DNA of 64,000 bases from Nymphalis io (taxonomy: Eukaryota > Arthropoda > Insecta > Lepidoptera > Nymphalidae): assembly GCF_905147045.1 (NCBI RefSeq), contig NC_065913.1, positions 7,180,001 to 7,244,000 of the forward strand. The letters are read 5' to 3'. Under the pieces are notes generated by a model that was not told the DNA's origin, ran no database searches, and saw nothing but the letters and a program-made list of their open reading frames with translations. Of the stretch, positions 12,296-24,015 are shown piece by piece (position 1 is the first letter of the stretch; every line of letters begins with the position of its first letter). Made by a program: the position numbers and the translations under genes.

Positions 12296-12490
12296 TAACG
12301 GAAGACTGCGGGCTTAAACCCGAGCAAGCACCGCTGAAACTTTGCGTGCTTAATTTGTGTCTATAATTCATCACGTGAAAAAACCTGCACCAACAAACCT
12401 GGATTGGATTAGCGTGGTAGAATAACATCCAAACCATCTCCTCAATAAGAAGGACAGCCTAGTAGTGGAACATTTACGGACTGTACTTGT
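12296..12490 (+). repeat. tRNA-SINE family B, strongly decayed
   Basis: It retains CGAGCAAGCACC, TAATTTGTGTCTATAATTCA and the AACCATCTCCTCAATAAG remnant in the right order and spacing. Confidence 0.6.
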
Positions 12491-12524
12491 TTAGTAACAG
12501 AACCTTACAACTGTTCAGGAAAGT

Positions 12525-13222
12525 AAAAACTGTCATTAATTCTGACATTACGATAAGATTGCGTTCTTAAGTTATCAGTATATAATACTCTATGGAGTAA
12601 TCATTTGTGTCAGTTTTAAGTAACGCCTCGGCCGGTAAGTGTCAAAACATTAGTTTTTCTAAAATAATTCTAAATTAATTAATTAATCTATTATCATTAA
12701 AACTTTAATATATTAAACAGAAATGTCTCAATCATGCGTAGATCATTATAGGCTTAATCTATCTTTTGTTTTTGAATGACCCTAGTAATCAAAAAGCGTG
12801 TTATCAAATCGGTATAATTTTAAATTGTTTATTTCAAAATAAATATTGTAACAATCTGTACTCATAAATGGAGACCTTTTTGTTATACCTAACTGAAAAA
12901 AAAAACAAAGATCAATAGATATAAAACAAACCAGAAACTGTATCGCACGAGAAGGTTTTAATGTATAATATTATTATAAAAATCGGTGTCATTTGCTGTT
13001 TCATTCGGTTCGATTTAATTTAGACTATTGACGTGGCAAGCATGAATAAAGCGGTGTTTAATAATAAGGGATTGTATTATTTTCATTTAAAAAAAATGTT
13101 TTTTCAACCTAAAGTACTATCAAATTTCTAATATTATAAATGTACTTTCTGTTTTGTTTATTACATAATCACTCATGATTGGAGATATTCTATCGACATT
13201 TCGCTGAAAAGGTATTTTAACG
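12525..13222 (-). repeat. Right arm of a long inverted repeat
   Basis: It is the inverted, diverged counterpart of 10530-11215; the loop between the arms is about 1.3 kb. The pair could be a non-autonomous DNA transposon with long terminal inverted repeats or an old inverted duplication. Confidence 0.8.
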
Positions 13223-13529
13223 CATTTTTCGAATCGTTGATAAAACTATTTTTTAAAAACAGAATAAATATTGTGTTTGCCGGGTTTTGAAATCAGCTAA
13301 AAGTAAGTTAACAACGTATTTGCTTCAAATTTTAACCATATTATCAGATTACTTCATTTACGAATTTATTCGTATCATTAAAGACTAATTCGAATATAAT
13401 CTAAAATATATATTCTAATTCCTCGATTGACATTTTATGAAACGAAACGGAATTGAATAGAAAAGTCAATATATCATTCCCAGGGCACCTGGATTAATTG
13501 AATTACAGATCTTATTTTTAAATTATATT

Positions 13530-13775
13530 TATTTTGATAAATTTTTAACATCGTATAATTTTTATTCATATATTCTTTAACTAAAATTAAAATAAAAACA
13601 AAATACGCATTACAAATTTATAAAAAAAACACGCCATCCAAATATTGTCCTGTGGCATTGTACTCAAGCTGGCACTATTGCCTCTCTGCACCGCTAGATT
13701 CGGCCTTTGGGATAAATAAGCGCCAGCTCTTGGGTCAAAAAACCAGTTTCTTAGAGAGATCTTTTATATTTTTTT
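13530..13775 (-). pseudogene. LINE 3' end, 5'-truncated copy
   Basis: On the minus strand it encodes the relic PRAGAYLSQR...LAVQRGNSAS...TMPQDN in one frame with breaks elsewhere. It matches the C-terminal end of the LINE relic at 51776-52640, and the downstream AT-rich 3'UTR is shared as well. A 5'-truncated copy is the usual product of target-primed reverse transcription. Confidence 0.72.
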
Positions 13776-13799
13776 TAGTATCAGATAGATAACCCAATG

Positions 13800-14035
13800 G
13801 AATTGATTGTCGTTTCACACCCGGAAAAACACCATTGAATTTTCATACGTTTAATTTGTTTTTATAATTCATCTCATGTTTGGTGACGAAGGAAACCCTC
13901 GTGAGGAACCTGCATGTGTTAGATGAAACCCTTCCACATATCTACCCAACTTGGTTGGGACAGCTTGGTGGAATAAGCTTCAAATTTTCTCCTCAAAAAA
14001 GAAAGTCCCAACTCAGCAGTGGGTTTATTTCTAAT
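13800..14035 (+). repeat. tRNA-SINE family B, decayed
   Basis: It shows ACACCATTGAATTTTCATAC, TTATAATTCATCTCATG, GAGGAACCTGCATGTGT and TGGAATAAGCTTCAAAT in family B order. Confidence 0.7.
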
Positions 14036-14387
14036 AGAAGAAATAAACATATTTATATATTAGATGATTAAATACTTAACCATGATTTAGTTTAATTTCA
14101 TTTTAATTGTCATTTCATATTCATACCAATTATTTATCATTTGCTTGTACGTACCTAGATGTTTTATTATAACGTGTAATCTTTTCTTATCAGAGTAACA
14201 TTTGACTTGACCGCTTCTTCGAAAACAAATTGGTATTCTAAGCTTTATTATATCCCCTATCTTCTATCCTTTATTTACTAGACTTTACTAAATATCACAA
14301 TTCTAAAGAGTAAGAGTAGAGAACAGGATATAATATATAATATATTCTGTATAATTCTTTATACATTATATATTTTTTATAAATTAT

Positions 14388-14664
14388 GTAGGGACTAACG
14401 AGCAAGTGAGCCACCTGACGGTAAGTGGTCACCACCGCCTATAGACATTGGCATTGAAAGAAATGTTAACCATCGCTTACGGCGCCAATACGCCGCCAAC
14501 CTTGGAAACTAAGATGTCATGTCCTTTGTGCTTGTAATTACACTGGCTCTCTCACCCTTCAAACCGGAACATAACAGTACCAAGTACTACTGGTTTGCGC
14601 TAGAATATCTGATGAGTGGGTGATACCTACCCAAGCAAGCTTGCACATAGCCCTACCACCAGTA
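14388..14664 (-). repeat. SINE-like family A copy
   Basis: It runs from GAGCAAGTGAGCCACCTGAC through CACCCTTCAAACCGGAACAT to CCCTACCACCAGTAAA and lies in the probable 5'UTR intron of the gene at 15007. Confidence 0.85.
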
Positions 14665-15006
14665 AAACATAATAATGTTGTTAAAATAATTTATTTTTTT
14701 CGCAATAAGTAAAACATGACTGAAAACAAATGTCAATGCATAATTCTTTAGTAATAAGAGTAATGATAATAAATATTGATAATAACAGTATATTTATCAA
14801 GTAATAATATGTATATATGATATATCTATTGAGAAACAAAACACATTTCATCATAATCTTAATATATTTATAAAAAATATAATTTACATAAAAACGGTGA
14901 CAGATGTTATTATTTAAATTTCAATATATAAAATATATTTAACATAAATATATATTGTACAAGCTAATGTGATAAACATACTTTGTTTTCATTTACAGAT
15001 ATCACA

Positions 15007-16035
15007 ATGAGGATTGTAACTGCTTTCACGGTTTTATCGCTGATTTTATGTGTATTTGGAGCTCCCACATCTGACAATGGAGATGATGAGAATCTCGTGA
15101 TAACCAAGAGCATGTTCCGAACAGAATACATCAAATACGAGGCTGAACATGAAATTGTTAATTTACTTCTGCCTATAAACAGCCTTAACTTCGATGAAGA
15201 TGATTCATCGGAATCTAATTCTAGTTCAAATGAAACTGATACAGAAATAATATTATTTTTTGTAGAGGCTGATATTGATTCAAACGGTAATCGAGTAGAC
15301 CAAGGTCTGTATGTACTTAAAGATGAAAAAGCGACTAAGCTTTTGGAGCATGGTAGAGACGCAGCTGCATCCGGCGATAACAGCCAATTAATTTTCTTCG
15401 GGGCTGAAGACGGAATTTATGTTTACAATCGAAAAAATAACTCTGCTGATAAATACGGTACAGTCGATGACAATATAATTGGTATTGCTAAAGAAAAAAC
15501 TGGTGACGTTATCTATATTCTTACGGCAAATCATGAATTGTTCAATGTATCAAACGATGGCAAGACGAAAGTGAAATTAGATGACGTCGTTAACGCAAAA
15601 CAAATTGTCTTGGATTACTCAAATAATATTTACTTTTACTCGGATGATAAGAAAGCATACGTCCGCACAGCTGATGGTGTTAAGAAAATTGAAGGTCTCC
15701 CCGAAAATCCCACCAGCGTAAATCTTATCAAGCCACCATTCACGTTGGAAGATAGTGTTCCTTTTATTGTCGATAACACCGTTTATATTATATATGCTAA
15801 TGGTACAAGTGAACACGCTGGAATTGAATTTAAGCCCAAAGCCAAGCCTTCAGCATATGCCCCAGAAGCAACCCTGCTCCAATATTATGCTTATGAAAAG
15901 AAAATTTACGAATACAATGTCTTGACTATGTTCTTAAGTACTATGTTCGAGGAATTGAAAAGTTTCCTACACAAAAAAAACGGAGATATTCGAGCACTTG
16001 CAAGCAAAAGTAGAAAATATCGTGAACGTGCTTAA
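15007..16035 (+). CDS. Secreted ommochrome-binding-protein-like protein 2
   Basis: This 342-residue paralogue of the gene at 8795 aligns along its whole length. The signal peptide is about residues 1-18 (MRIVTAFTVLSLILCVFGAP). An acidic linker (FDEDDSSESNSSSNETD) is followed by propeller-like motifs DGIYVYN, GDVIYILT, NNIYFYS, NTVYIIY and KKIYEYN, plus the shared KPSAYAPEA stretch. The mature part lacks cysteine. The start is 15007, not the upstream in-frame TTG at 14983: that codon lies inside the acceptor tract TTCATTTACAG, which ends 8 nt before this ATG. AATAAA lies at 16094. The gene converges on 16232-17227, with 196 nt between the stop codons. The pigment-binding role is inferred from family resemblance. 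Confidence 0.83.
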   Translation: MRIVTAFTVLSLILCVFGAPTSDNGDDENLVITKSMFRTEYIKYEAEHEIVNLLLPINSLNFDEDDSSESNSSSNETDTEIILFFVEADIDSNGNRVDQGLYVLKDEKATKLLEHGRDAAASGDNSQLIFFGAEDGIYVYNRKNNSADKYGTVDDNIIGIAKEKTGDVIYILTANHELFNVSNDGKTKVKLDDVVNAKQIVLDYSNNIYFYSDDKKAYVRTADGVKKIEGLPENPTSVNLIKPPFTLEDSVPFIVDNTVYIIYANGTSEHAGIEFKPKAKPSAYAPEATLLQYYAYEKKIYEYNVLTMFLSTMFEELKSFLHKKNGDIRALASKSRKYRERA

Positions 16036-16231
16036 ATAGTATAATAATACTAATGAAACCAACGCAACCTATATTTTAATACAATTATGCAGTAATAAAA
16101 AAATTTAAACATATAATTATGTTTTGTCTTTTAAATATACATTAAAATTATTAAACACTATATTTTTTTTTAAATATACTTAAAAGTAAATTATTATGAC
16201 ATTTTACTAAAATTTTATGTTAAGATTTCAT

Positions 16232-17227
16232 TTAAACCGAATTCCAATTATAAATACCATCTTTCATGGTTTCTATAATAGACATGACAATTTTACTGAG
16301 ATCTGTCGACCGATTGGAAGTAAAGCCAAACATTGATTTCAACATAGCTTCCATAACATTATACTCATAGATTTTTCCATCCAAAGCCGCGACCAGGTAT
16401 AAAGCTGCATCAATACTATAAGCTGATGGCCGTTTATTAACATAAAAGTCTTTTTTATCACTTGTTCCGTTCACATACAACATATATAGATTTCCATCGC
16501 CGAAAAATGGTACACTTTCCACCATTATGAAAGCTGGACGTAAAAGATGTATTTCTTTTATATCATCTGTCACACTAGCTGTATAAGTTAACAAATTTCC
16601 ATCTGATTTAATTATACGTGGCAAGCCATCCACACAGGCCGTGAAGTATATATTATTCGATGTGTCTAAAACGAATTCTAGAGCACAAGTAACTGCTTGT
16701 ACTTTTGTTCGAATCGTACCATTCCTTTCCAATTTAAATAATTTATTGTTTGACGTTAAAAAGTATATCGTGTCGCTTCCATTTGCTTTTTGGATTTGAA
16801 TGATGTCATCGCGAAACGGTCCGTATTTCTTAGCTGATAAAGTTTCAGGGTCATATTTATACACGCCGTCTTTAGAACCGAAAAAAACGGTTTTGTCTTC
16901 ACTATAATCGGAAGTAGAATCTCGACCTCCTTCGAGTATTTCATATGCGGCTAAATCTTCTAAGACATATATACAACTACCACCATCTATTCTTGTATCG
17001 TTTATTGTAAAAAATACAGATGGTAGATCTGAGATATCGTCTTGAAAATATGTGGTACCATCTGATGGTACTAATAGTTTAGTTATATTGTAACTTGATG
17101 AAAATATGACTTGCTCGGATTTGAACTCTGAAGTTGACTGATTATCTTTTATACTCAAAGATTTCGTGCAGGGAAAAAGTAGAATGGAAGTTACCAGAAA
17201 CCTGCTATATATTTTAAAAGAATCCAT
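16232..17227 (-). CDS. Secreted ommochrome-binding-protein-like protein 3
   Basis: This 331-residue secreted protein has a signal peptide at about residues 1-24 (MDSFKIYSRFLVTSILLFP, then CTKSLS). It has the same architecture as proteins 1 and 2, with DGVYKYD, DTIYFLT, NNIYFTA, GNLYMLY and GKIYEYN motifs and KRPSAYSID in place of KPSAYAPE. Unlike those two it keeps cysteines in the mature chain (SCIYV, TCALEF, TACVDG) and has many NxS/T sequons. Minus-strand acceptor TTTCATTTCAG lies 8 nt before the ATG. The left breakpoint of the 9.12 kb tandem duplication falls inside this coding region at 16895/16896, so the duplicate copy keeps only the N-terminal part. Function is inferred from the family. 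Confidence 0.82.
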   Translation of the reverse strand: MDSFKIYSRFLVTSILLFPCTKSLSIKDNQSTSEFKSEQVIFSSSYNITKLLVPSDGTTYFQDDISDLPSVFFTINDTRIDGGSCIYVLEDLAAYEILEGGRDSTSDYSEDKTVFFGSKDGVYKYDPETLSAKKYGPFRDDIIQIQKANGSDTIYFLTSNNKLFKLERNGTIRTKVQAVTCALEFVLDTSNNIYFTACVDGLPRIIKSDGNLLTYTASVTDDIKEIHLLRPAFIMVESVPFFGDGNLYMLYVNGTSDKKDFYVNKRPSAYSIDAALYLVAALDGKIYEYNVMEAMLKSMFGFTSNRSTDLSKIVMSIIETMKDGIYNWNSV

Positions 17228-17235
17228 TTGCGAAC

Positions 17236-18649
17236 CTGAAATGAAAGCAAAATAAGATTAATATAAACTATTAACTAGCAAGAGTTCATTTAAGATCAAT
17301 TTAAAAATTAGTATATTTTACTGCTTAATTTATAATTACCTCTAATTAAAGAAAACATTTCAATAAAACCTGCATATTACGATAAACTATTTTTTTTCAT
17401 GTTGTAACATTTACTCTTTAATAAAAATTAAAAATCCATAAATACAAAAATAATGACCCACTTAAAGACATTATTAGGCATTCAGATTTTATTTTAAACT
17501 TTTTCCCGCATCATAAGTTTAAAATAAAATTAACATTATCAAATACAAATACACAATATTCAAACTGCAATAACGCAATAGTTTACCGGCCGACAAGCGA
17601 TCGCAGATTCGATCCTATTCCCTGGGGTTTGTTGTCCCAACTGACACTAAGTTTTAGTAACAAGAGCAGTAAATAGTTATAATAGTAAATATCAATATTT
17701 CTATTTAAAAAAATGCTTTAAAAAACACGGACTTTGCTAACAACCTTTTCAAAAATTAAAAAAAAATACTATAGAAGCTTATTATAGTTAAATTTCGTCC
17801 ACTGTGCTAACAAAAATTTAGATCTATACCGTATATTACAATAATAACTATTCGTACAAACCAGAAGTAAAAATGACGTTTTTAAAAAGAATACATAAAT
17901 TAGTATTCGACTTTATAATAAGAAAAACACAAATAATAAACAAAACAACCATTAATTAAATGCTTTAAATGCTAACAAAACCAACTAAAAATGATTCAAA
18001 AATAAATTCAAGTAATTGTGTGTTCGAAGCACACAAACTTCGCACCAAAAGTGATATTCTTCTTCTATGACGGGCGGTGCAGTACTTTTTTTTAAATATA
18101 TTCCGGCACAAGGAATTGATACATTCGATCGAAGATTGTTAAGACTATATTATTAAATTATTTTTATCGTTACTAGGAGCATATGAAGTTTGCCTGAAAC
18201 GGATTGACAGATATCAATAATGGAATGACAGTTTAATTACATTATTGGAACGTATATTGAGTATCAATTGCGTGATACAAATTTAAGGTCGCTTTAATAT
18301 TAATTTCGGCCGTTAAACAGCGCACATAAAACATTAGTTTTTTCACGAAATTTCACTTATCAATCCCAATACATTCGTTTGAAATAAAAGCGTATTATAT
18401 AACGTTATTATTAATTATACAACATTAAACACGCAATTTGCAGTTAACCGTGAACGATATACGTGTTAACCGTTTTCATTGTTCATTTAACCGACTGAAA
18501 CTATTTTAATACAGGTTATGTTGCTATCTGTTGGATATATCAACTAACTCCGTGGTCTAGTTGCTATTTTATAAAAATTTTATATCAAAGTTTATTTCAT
18601 TAATAAAAGTGTATGTTTTGTTTATTTCACTACGTATTTATTTATTACA
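17236..18649. other. 5' flank / probable 5'UTR intron of gene 3, no other gene
   Basis: It is AT-rich unique sequence, repeated in copy 2 at 26357-27770. I could not place the non-coding first exon of gene 3 here with confidence. Confidence 0.45.
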
Positions 18650-18875
18650 GTGACAGCCTGTGAATATCCCACTGGGCTAAGGCCTCCTCTCCTTTTTGAG
18701 GAGAAGTTTTGGAGCTTATTCCACCACGTTGCTCCAATGCGACGTTTTCCTTCACCGTCAAGCAGGAGATGAATTATAAATATAAAAGCACATTAAAATT
18801 CAGTGGTGCTTGCATGGGTTTGAGACCACGATCATCGGTTAAGATTCACGCGTTCTAACCACTGGGCCATCTCGA
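18650..18875 (-). repeat. tRNA-SINE family B, internally deleted
   Basis: It runs from TGACAGCCTGTGAATATCCC to ACTGGGCCATCTCGAT. The segment between GCTCCAATGCG and ACGTTTTCCTTCACC is deleted. The same deletion is in copy 2 at 27771-27996. Confidence 0.85.
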
Positions 18876-19401
18876 TATTTATTTATTGGTTTTCTTTAAC
18901 TATAAATTCTATGTCCATTTTTTTATCATATCTATGCATTTTTAAATAAAGACCTATTTTATTTCATTCCGCCCTGTCCCTATTCCCTTCTTTTTTTACG
19001 GTAATTTTTCTACAGTTTTTTATACAACTTTCAATGTAACGACAGCAACACATATATAACTGGTGCGTAACCTTATATTATTAATATTGCTGTTCTCTAA
19101 GGACTCACTTCGTATCTCAGTCGTGAAATATTCAACAAACATAAGTTACGCTATTTACATCCGTGAATCCCTTAAATAACTACATATGTAACTGGTCGAG
19201 TAATTTTTGTACTCTCACTAGGAAGGTCAACGACAGATGTAGCTTTCGCTACTACCACCGCGATCTTCAGGAATGAATGAATTAATGGAGAGAGAAATCC
19301 CTTAATTCTTATAAGTATTATATTATCACCTTCTTATATTCCATTATCGTGTTCCGTGTTGAGTTTCGTGTTGGGTATGACAGAATAGTACAGTACAGTA
19401 C

Positions 19402-19702
19402 AGTAACAGCCTGTTAATGTCCCACTGCTGGGCTAAGGCCTCCTCTCCCTTTTTGAGGAGAAGGTTTGGAGCTTATTCCACCACGCTGCTCCAATGCGGG
19501 TTGGTGGAATACACATGTGGCAGAATTTCGATGAAATTAGACACATGCAGGTTTCCTCACGATGTTTTCCTTCACCGAAAAGCACGAGATGAATTATAAC
19601 AGAAATTAAGCACATGAAAATTCAGAGGTGCTTGCCCGGGTTTGAACCCACGTTCATCGGTTAAGATTCACGCGTTCTTACCACTGTGCCATCTCGACTT
19701 CG
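19402..19702 (-). repeat. tRNA-SINE family B, near full length
   Basis: It runs from GTAACAGCCTGTTAATGTCC to GTGCCATCTCGAC, with the B box visible as GGGTTTGAACCC in reverse. The copy at 28523-28821 differs by a short inverted-template change. Confidence 0.88.
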
Positions 19703-20395
19703 ACTATGACAGAATAGCTTAGAAAAACATTTTAAGACTTTTAAATAGATCGCGTAAACAATCACAAACATATAAAAAGTTAAAACACCTTTTAAATATC
19801 CCACTGGTAGGCAACGGCTACTCCTCCATCATGTCCATCCATCTCTATGTTGGATTCAGCATATCCAACATAGAGATACCGTATAGACATATAACAAATG
19901 AATCAAAAATTAAAAATACGAACATGAAATTCGGTGCTGTTTGCCTGTACTCGAAGAGGTTGTCTTTGGTTAAGATAAATGTGCTTAATCCGCTGAGCTA
20001 ATTGAGCTCTCAACGTACGAATATACGAACAAAAATAACTATTATTTCCATTTAACATATAACCTAAAATAATGCTTCAAGAACTTTGAGCAAAATTTTC
20101 ATCTTATGGTATATATACGTACTTTAATTTGATTGAGAAAAAGCTGTAGTATTTAAAACATTACAATTTAAGTTTTATTGTATTTTTACTAATGGTAGAG
20201 CTGTGTTCAGTTGTAATTGGATATTTCCTCCATCCTCCTCCTCCTCTAGCTATTAATTCTAGCAAAAAGCAATCCTATTTATATTCGTTGTGGGTCTTAA
20301 TATCTCAGATACTTAGACTATGACCGAAATTTAAATTACAAAATACATAGGTAATTGAGTCAGTGCGCCTAACTATAATAAATTATAAACAATAG

Positions 20396-20665
20396 CTCAT
20401 CACTTGGCGTGGTTGGTAAATACATGCCTTTCACGCCGAAGGTTGTGGGTTCGATTCCCACCCAGGACAGACATTCGTGTGCATGAACATGTCTGTTTGT
20501 CCTGAGACTGGGTGTATCTATATAAGTATTTATTTACAAAAGCAAAGTAGTATATGTAGTATATCAGTTGTCTGGTTTCCAAAGTACAAGCTCTGCTTAG
20601 TTTGGGATCAGATGGCCGTGTGTGAATGATGTCCCAAGAAATTATATTATTATTATTATTATAAC
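20396..20665 (+). repeat. tRNA-derived SINE family C, full copy
   Basis: It has a tRNA-like head GGCGTGGTTGGTAAATAC, the B box GGTTCGATTCC, and ends in an (ATT)n tail after TGTCCCAAGAA. Confidence 0.85.
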
Positions 20666-21000
20666 TTCTGAACTAGTTCCAACCGTCAGTCAGTTCTGTG
20701 ATAATTAAATATTAAATATTTTAATATTATTTCAAAACACACTATCAGTTGATAGGAAACCGCAACTAAGCCACAAGTCCTTGCGTTATATAACACAAGT
20801 ATATGAGGGCATATGTCCATTTTATTTATAATTTATTAATAAAGACATAAGAAATATGTCAAAAATATAAAAAGTACTAAAAATTGTGTATGATCTCATC
20901 TTGATATATTCATAAGATAATATTCAGTCCGCCTCAAAGTTGCGTGTGAGCAAGGCCTGACCGGTCAACGCAATGACAAGTAATACGTTAATTGTTTATT

Positions 21001-21335
21001 GAGCGCCTCGGTGGGCTTGATGTAAGGCCGCAGACCCGGAGGTCCTGGGTTCAATTCCCAGGTTGGGTCATTAAAAAGTTATTGGGTTTTTCTGTCAGAA
21101 AATTTTCAGTAGGGACCCCGAATCTGGTTGGTAGTGTGTACACTCCCGTGCCCCGGAAAGCAGGCAGGAAAGCTTTCCGGTCGTATCGGATTGCCATCCC
21201 ATCGGATTATGAGAGTTAGGGAATAGAGAGTGCACTTGTGTTGGCGCACACACTTGTGCACTATAATATCTCCTGCGTAGTAGGGGAATCTCTCTTGAGA
21301 TTGGCCGCCGTGGCCGAAATCGGTCTGGAGGACAT
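21001..21335 (+). repeat. tRNA-derived SINE family D, full copy
   Basis: The head is GAGCGCCTCGGTGGGCTTG, with B box GGTTCAATTCC flanked by a CCTGGG/CCCAGG stem. It continues through GGAAAGCTTTCCGG and GATTATGAGAGTTAGGG to CGAAATCGGTCTGGAGG. This is the most complete family D copy and the reference for its fragments. Confidence 0.85.
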
Positions 21336-21440
21336 TCTACCAACCCGCATTAGAGCAGCGTGGTGGAATAAGTTCCAAACCTTCTCTTCAAAACGGAGAG
21401 GAGGCCTTAGACCAGCAGTGGGACATTTACAGGCTGTAAC
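21336..21440 (+). repeat. tRNA-SINE family B 3' fragment fused to family D
   Basis: ACATTCTACCAACCCGCATT to CAGTGGGACATTTACAGG is the 3' half of family B, directly abutting family D. Families D, B and A are lined up head-to-tail here. Confidence 0.8.
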
Positions 21441-21442
21441 TG

Positions 21443-21710
21443 TTACTGGTGGTAAAGCTTTGTGCAAGCTCGTCTGGAGAGGTACCACTCACTCATCTGA
21501 TATTGTACCGCAAAACAGCAGTACTTGGTATGGTTGTGTTCCGGTTTGAAGGGTGAGTAAGTCAGTGTTATTACAGGTACAAGGGACATATCATCTTAGT
21601 TCCCAAGGTTTGTGGCGCATTGGTGATGTAAGCGATGGTTACCATTTCTTACAATGCCAATGTCTATGAGCGTTGGTTACCACTTACCATATTCTATAAA
21701 CAAAAAAAAA
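21443..21710 (+). repeat. SINE-like family A copy
   Basis: It runs from TACTGGTGGTAAAGCTTTGT to CACTTACCATATTCTATAAA. Confidence 0.88.
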
Positions 21711-21800
21711 ACTTGTACCGCCAAATAGAAATTTTACTACTGTTATTACTTAGCTCTCAAAATTTAAAACATTCAATATTTTGTTACACTAACCTAAAAA

Positions 21801-22106
21801 GTCGAGATGGCCTAGTGGTTAGAACGCGTGAATCTTAACCGATGATCGTGGGCTCAAACCCGGGCAAGCACCACGGAATTTTCATGTGCTTAATTTGTGT
21901 TTATAATTCATCTCGTGCTTGACGGTGAAGGAAAACATCGTGAGGAAACCTGCATGTTTCTAATTTCATTGAAATTCTGTCACATGTGTATTCTACCAAC
22001 CCGCATTGGAGCAGCGTGGTAGAATAAGCTCCAAACCTTCTCCTCAAAAGGGAGAGGAGGCCTTAGCCCAGCAGTGGGACATTAACAGACTGTTACTGTT
22101 ACTGTA
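21801..22106 (+). repeat. tRNA-SINE family B, full copy
   Basis: GTCGAGATGGCCTAGTGGTT is the A box region and GGGCTCAAACCCGGGC the B box. The core and GAGGCCTTAGCCCAGCAGTG follow, then a (CTGTTA)n-like end. Confidence 0.88.
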
Positions 22107-23185
22107 CACTAACCTATTGATTGTCAAAAAATCTACCACACCACAAAAAACACCTCAGACCTGAAAAGAACCGGCGAAGAAAACTCAGCGGGTTGATTTT
22201 ATTCATTTTCGTAAGCACTTACAATTTTTAATATGAGAAAGAAACCAGCCAACTCACTACTTGGATAATATCCTATTACATCCTACCACATAATCGTATC
22301 TCTTCAATTTTTTTCAATTTTAAATTTGATTAATTCTTGTACGGTTTTTAAAACCCTGTTGTAAGTGCATATATTTGTCTAACAGAAGATTTTTTATCCC
22401 CGTGTAGTCGGGTAGCATTAGTAACTTGTCTATGCTTGTTCCTGGTACCCATATACCAAATATTTTATATAGTGAAGCGACAGACATTATTATAATTTAT
22501 TGGAATTTGTATCTTAAATAAATATTCTATATTTAACACCTTGGTTGAAGATGAATGTGAGTACATCTGTCATAGCCAATATCTTTGTGCCATTTAACGG
22601 TCACTTACTTATCAGATTAAACATTTGCCTGTCCACTGTCTTAAGAATAAAAAAATTATGACTATTATAATTTTCTTCTATATATCTCTATATGAAGTAT
22701 CCAATCATGACTAAACTGAAACGATATTCATGAAATTTTATTAAAAAATAGCCTGATACTTTAGGGACATGGGCATATAAATGAGTACAATAATAATTCC
22801 ACAGAAATAACTCTCGGTTTATGTACATTTTTCATTTTTAACTAATATTAAAAAATATCAAATAAAAATTATTTACTGACCCTGTCCTTTTTAGCTAGAA
22901 CCGAAATCTACAGTATTATAAGCTAGACACTAAATATGCATAACATACTTATATAAATTCTTCCGTTAATAATATCGTATGGCAACAATGCACACGCACA
23001 TTATAAGACTCCTTCCTTCCTATAAAGTCACTTATATAGCGACCAATGGCCCGTACAAAAACATTTACGAACCAACACACAAATAAACAACTATAAACAT
23101 AGCCACAAAATTCAAATAAATAATTAAAATTCGGCAATCTTTTCGCCCTACATTGATATAAGTTTAATGAACTCGTGCGTTTAAG
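22107..23185. other. Intergenic between SINEs and the gene 4 promoter
   Basis: No gene is recognised. The short open frame at 22949-23137 on the minus strand is not supported by a start context or family. The segment is repeated at 31224-32301. Confidence 0.45.
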
Positions 23186-23186
23186 A

Positions 23187-23266
23187 ATAAAAAGTATTTT
23201 TTTTGTTACACGACAGTGTTCATTGTGACGTCTCGGAGTAAAGGAATTAATTTAAAAAAAAACAAT
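23187..23266 (+). promoter_or_regulatory. Predicted core promoter and non-coding exon 1 of gene 4
   Basis: TATA-like ATAAAAAG lies at 23187-23194. An initiator-like ACAGTG with its A at 23215 follows at the expected 27-nt distance, and a strong donor GTAAGT lies at 23267. The arrangement implies a 52-nt first exon (23215-23266) and an intron to 24178. It is conserved in copy 2. The prediction is from spacing and motifs only. Confidence 0.5.
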
Positions 23267-23851
23267 GTAAGTCACGTTTTTTGTTATTAAATAAATAGTG
23301 CTATTTTAAGAATATATTTAACAATAAAAATATTTTTTTAATAGTTAATTTTTAATTTTAAATATTTGTTTATTTATATTCAGCATTTATATATTTTAAC
23401 ACAATCAAATAAATACGGAATTGATTAAAAGTACTAGTGCATTTATTTTTTGGTCTTAATTTGTTCTTAATTTAAAAATAAATGTTGAATTTAAAAGCAA
23501 TTAAGAGACTATGTGTCAATATTTATAAATTTTCTCAGTTTTTATTTCTTTATGCCAATAATTTAGAAACACGATTTTTTCAAGCTAAAAGTGTGTTTTT
23601 TAAAACGTAAAACTATGGAGGTATAATATTAAAATGTTAATATTAAAGAGAAGACGAACGACCATTTTTAATAAGTCAACTTGATATGCAAAAGGTCAAA
23701 ACATTGTCAACTTATGAAAACAATACATTCCTCTTATTATGTGAGAATCTTTATCAATATAAATTTAACAAAACATATTATATGCTATTCTGGCCGTATA
23801 TTTATTTGTTATGAAATTTAATTCCTCAATATTGGAGACAAAACAAATAAA

Positions 23852-24015
23852 GGTTGAAGGGTAAGTGAGCCAGTGTAACAAGCCCAAGTGACATAACATC
23901 TCAGTTCCCATGATTGGTGGCGTCTTGATAATACAAGGGATGGTTAATATTTCTTACCGTGCTAATGTCTATTGTCGGTCGTGACCACTTACCGTCAATT
24001 GGCCGATTTGCCAGT
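23852..24015 (+). repeat. SINE-like family A, 3' half
   Basis: GGTTGAAGGGTAAGTGAGCC to CACTTACCGTCAATTGGCCG lies inside the predicted 5'UTR intron of gene 4. Confidence 0.75.

Noticed and set aside
14983..15006. Longer N-terminus for gene 2 from the in-frame TTG
   Set aside because: It is not an ATG, and it lies in the polypyrimidine/AG acceptor tract; paralogues start at the equivalent of 15007.
20396..20470. tRNA gene at the head of family C
   Set aside because: The tRNA-like head recurs with the same tail in four copies, so it is a SINE promoter, not a tRNA gene.
21095..21549. Overlapping frames at 21095-21549 and their copies at 30214-30668
   Set aside because: They lie entirely within SINE families D, B and A and are explained by repeat composition.
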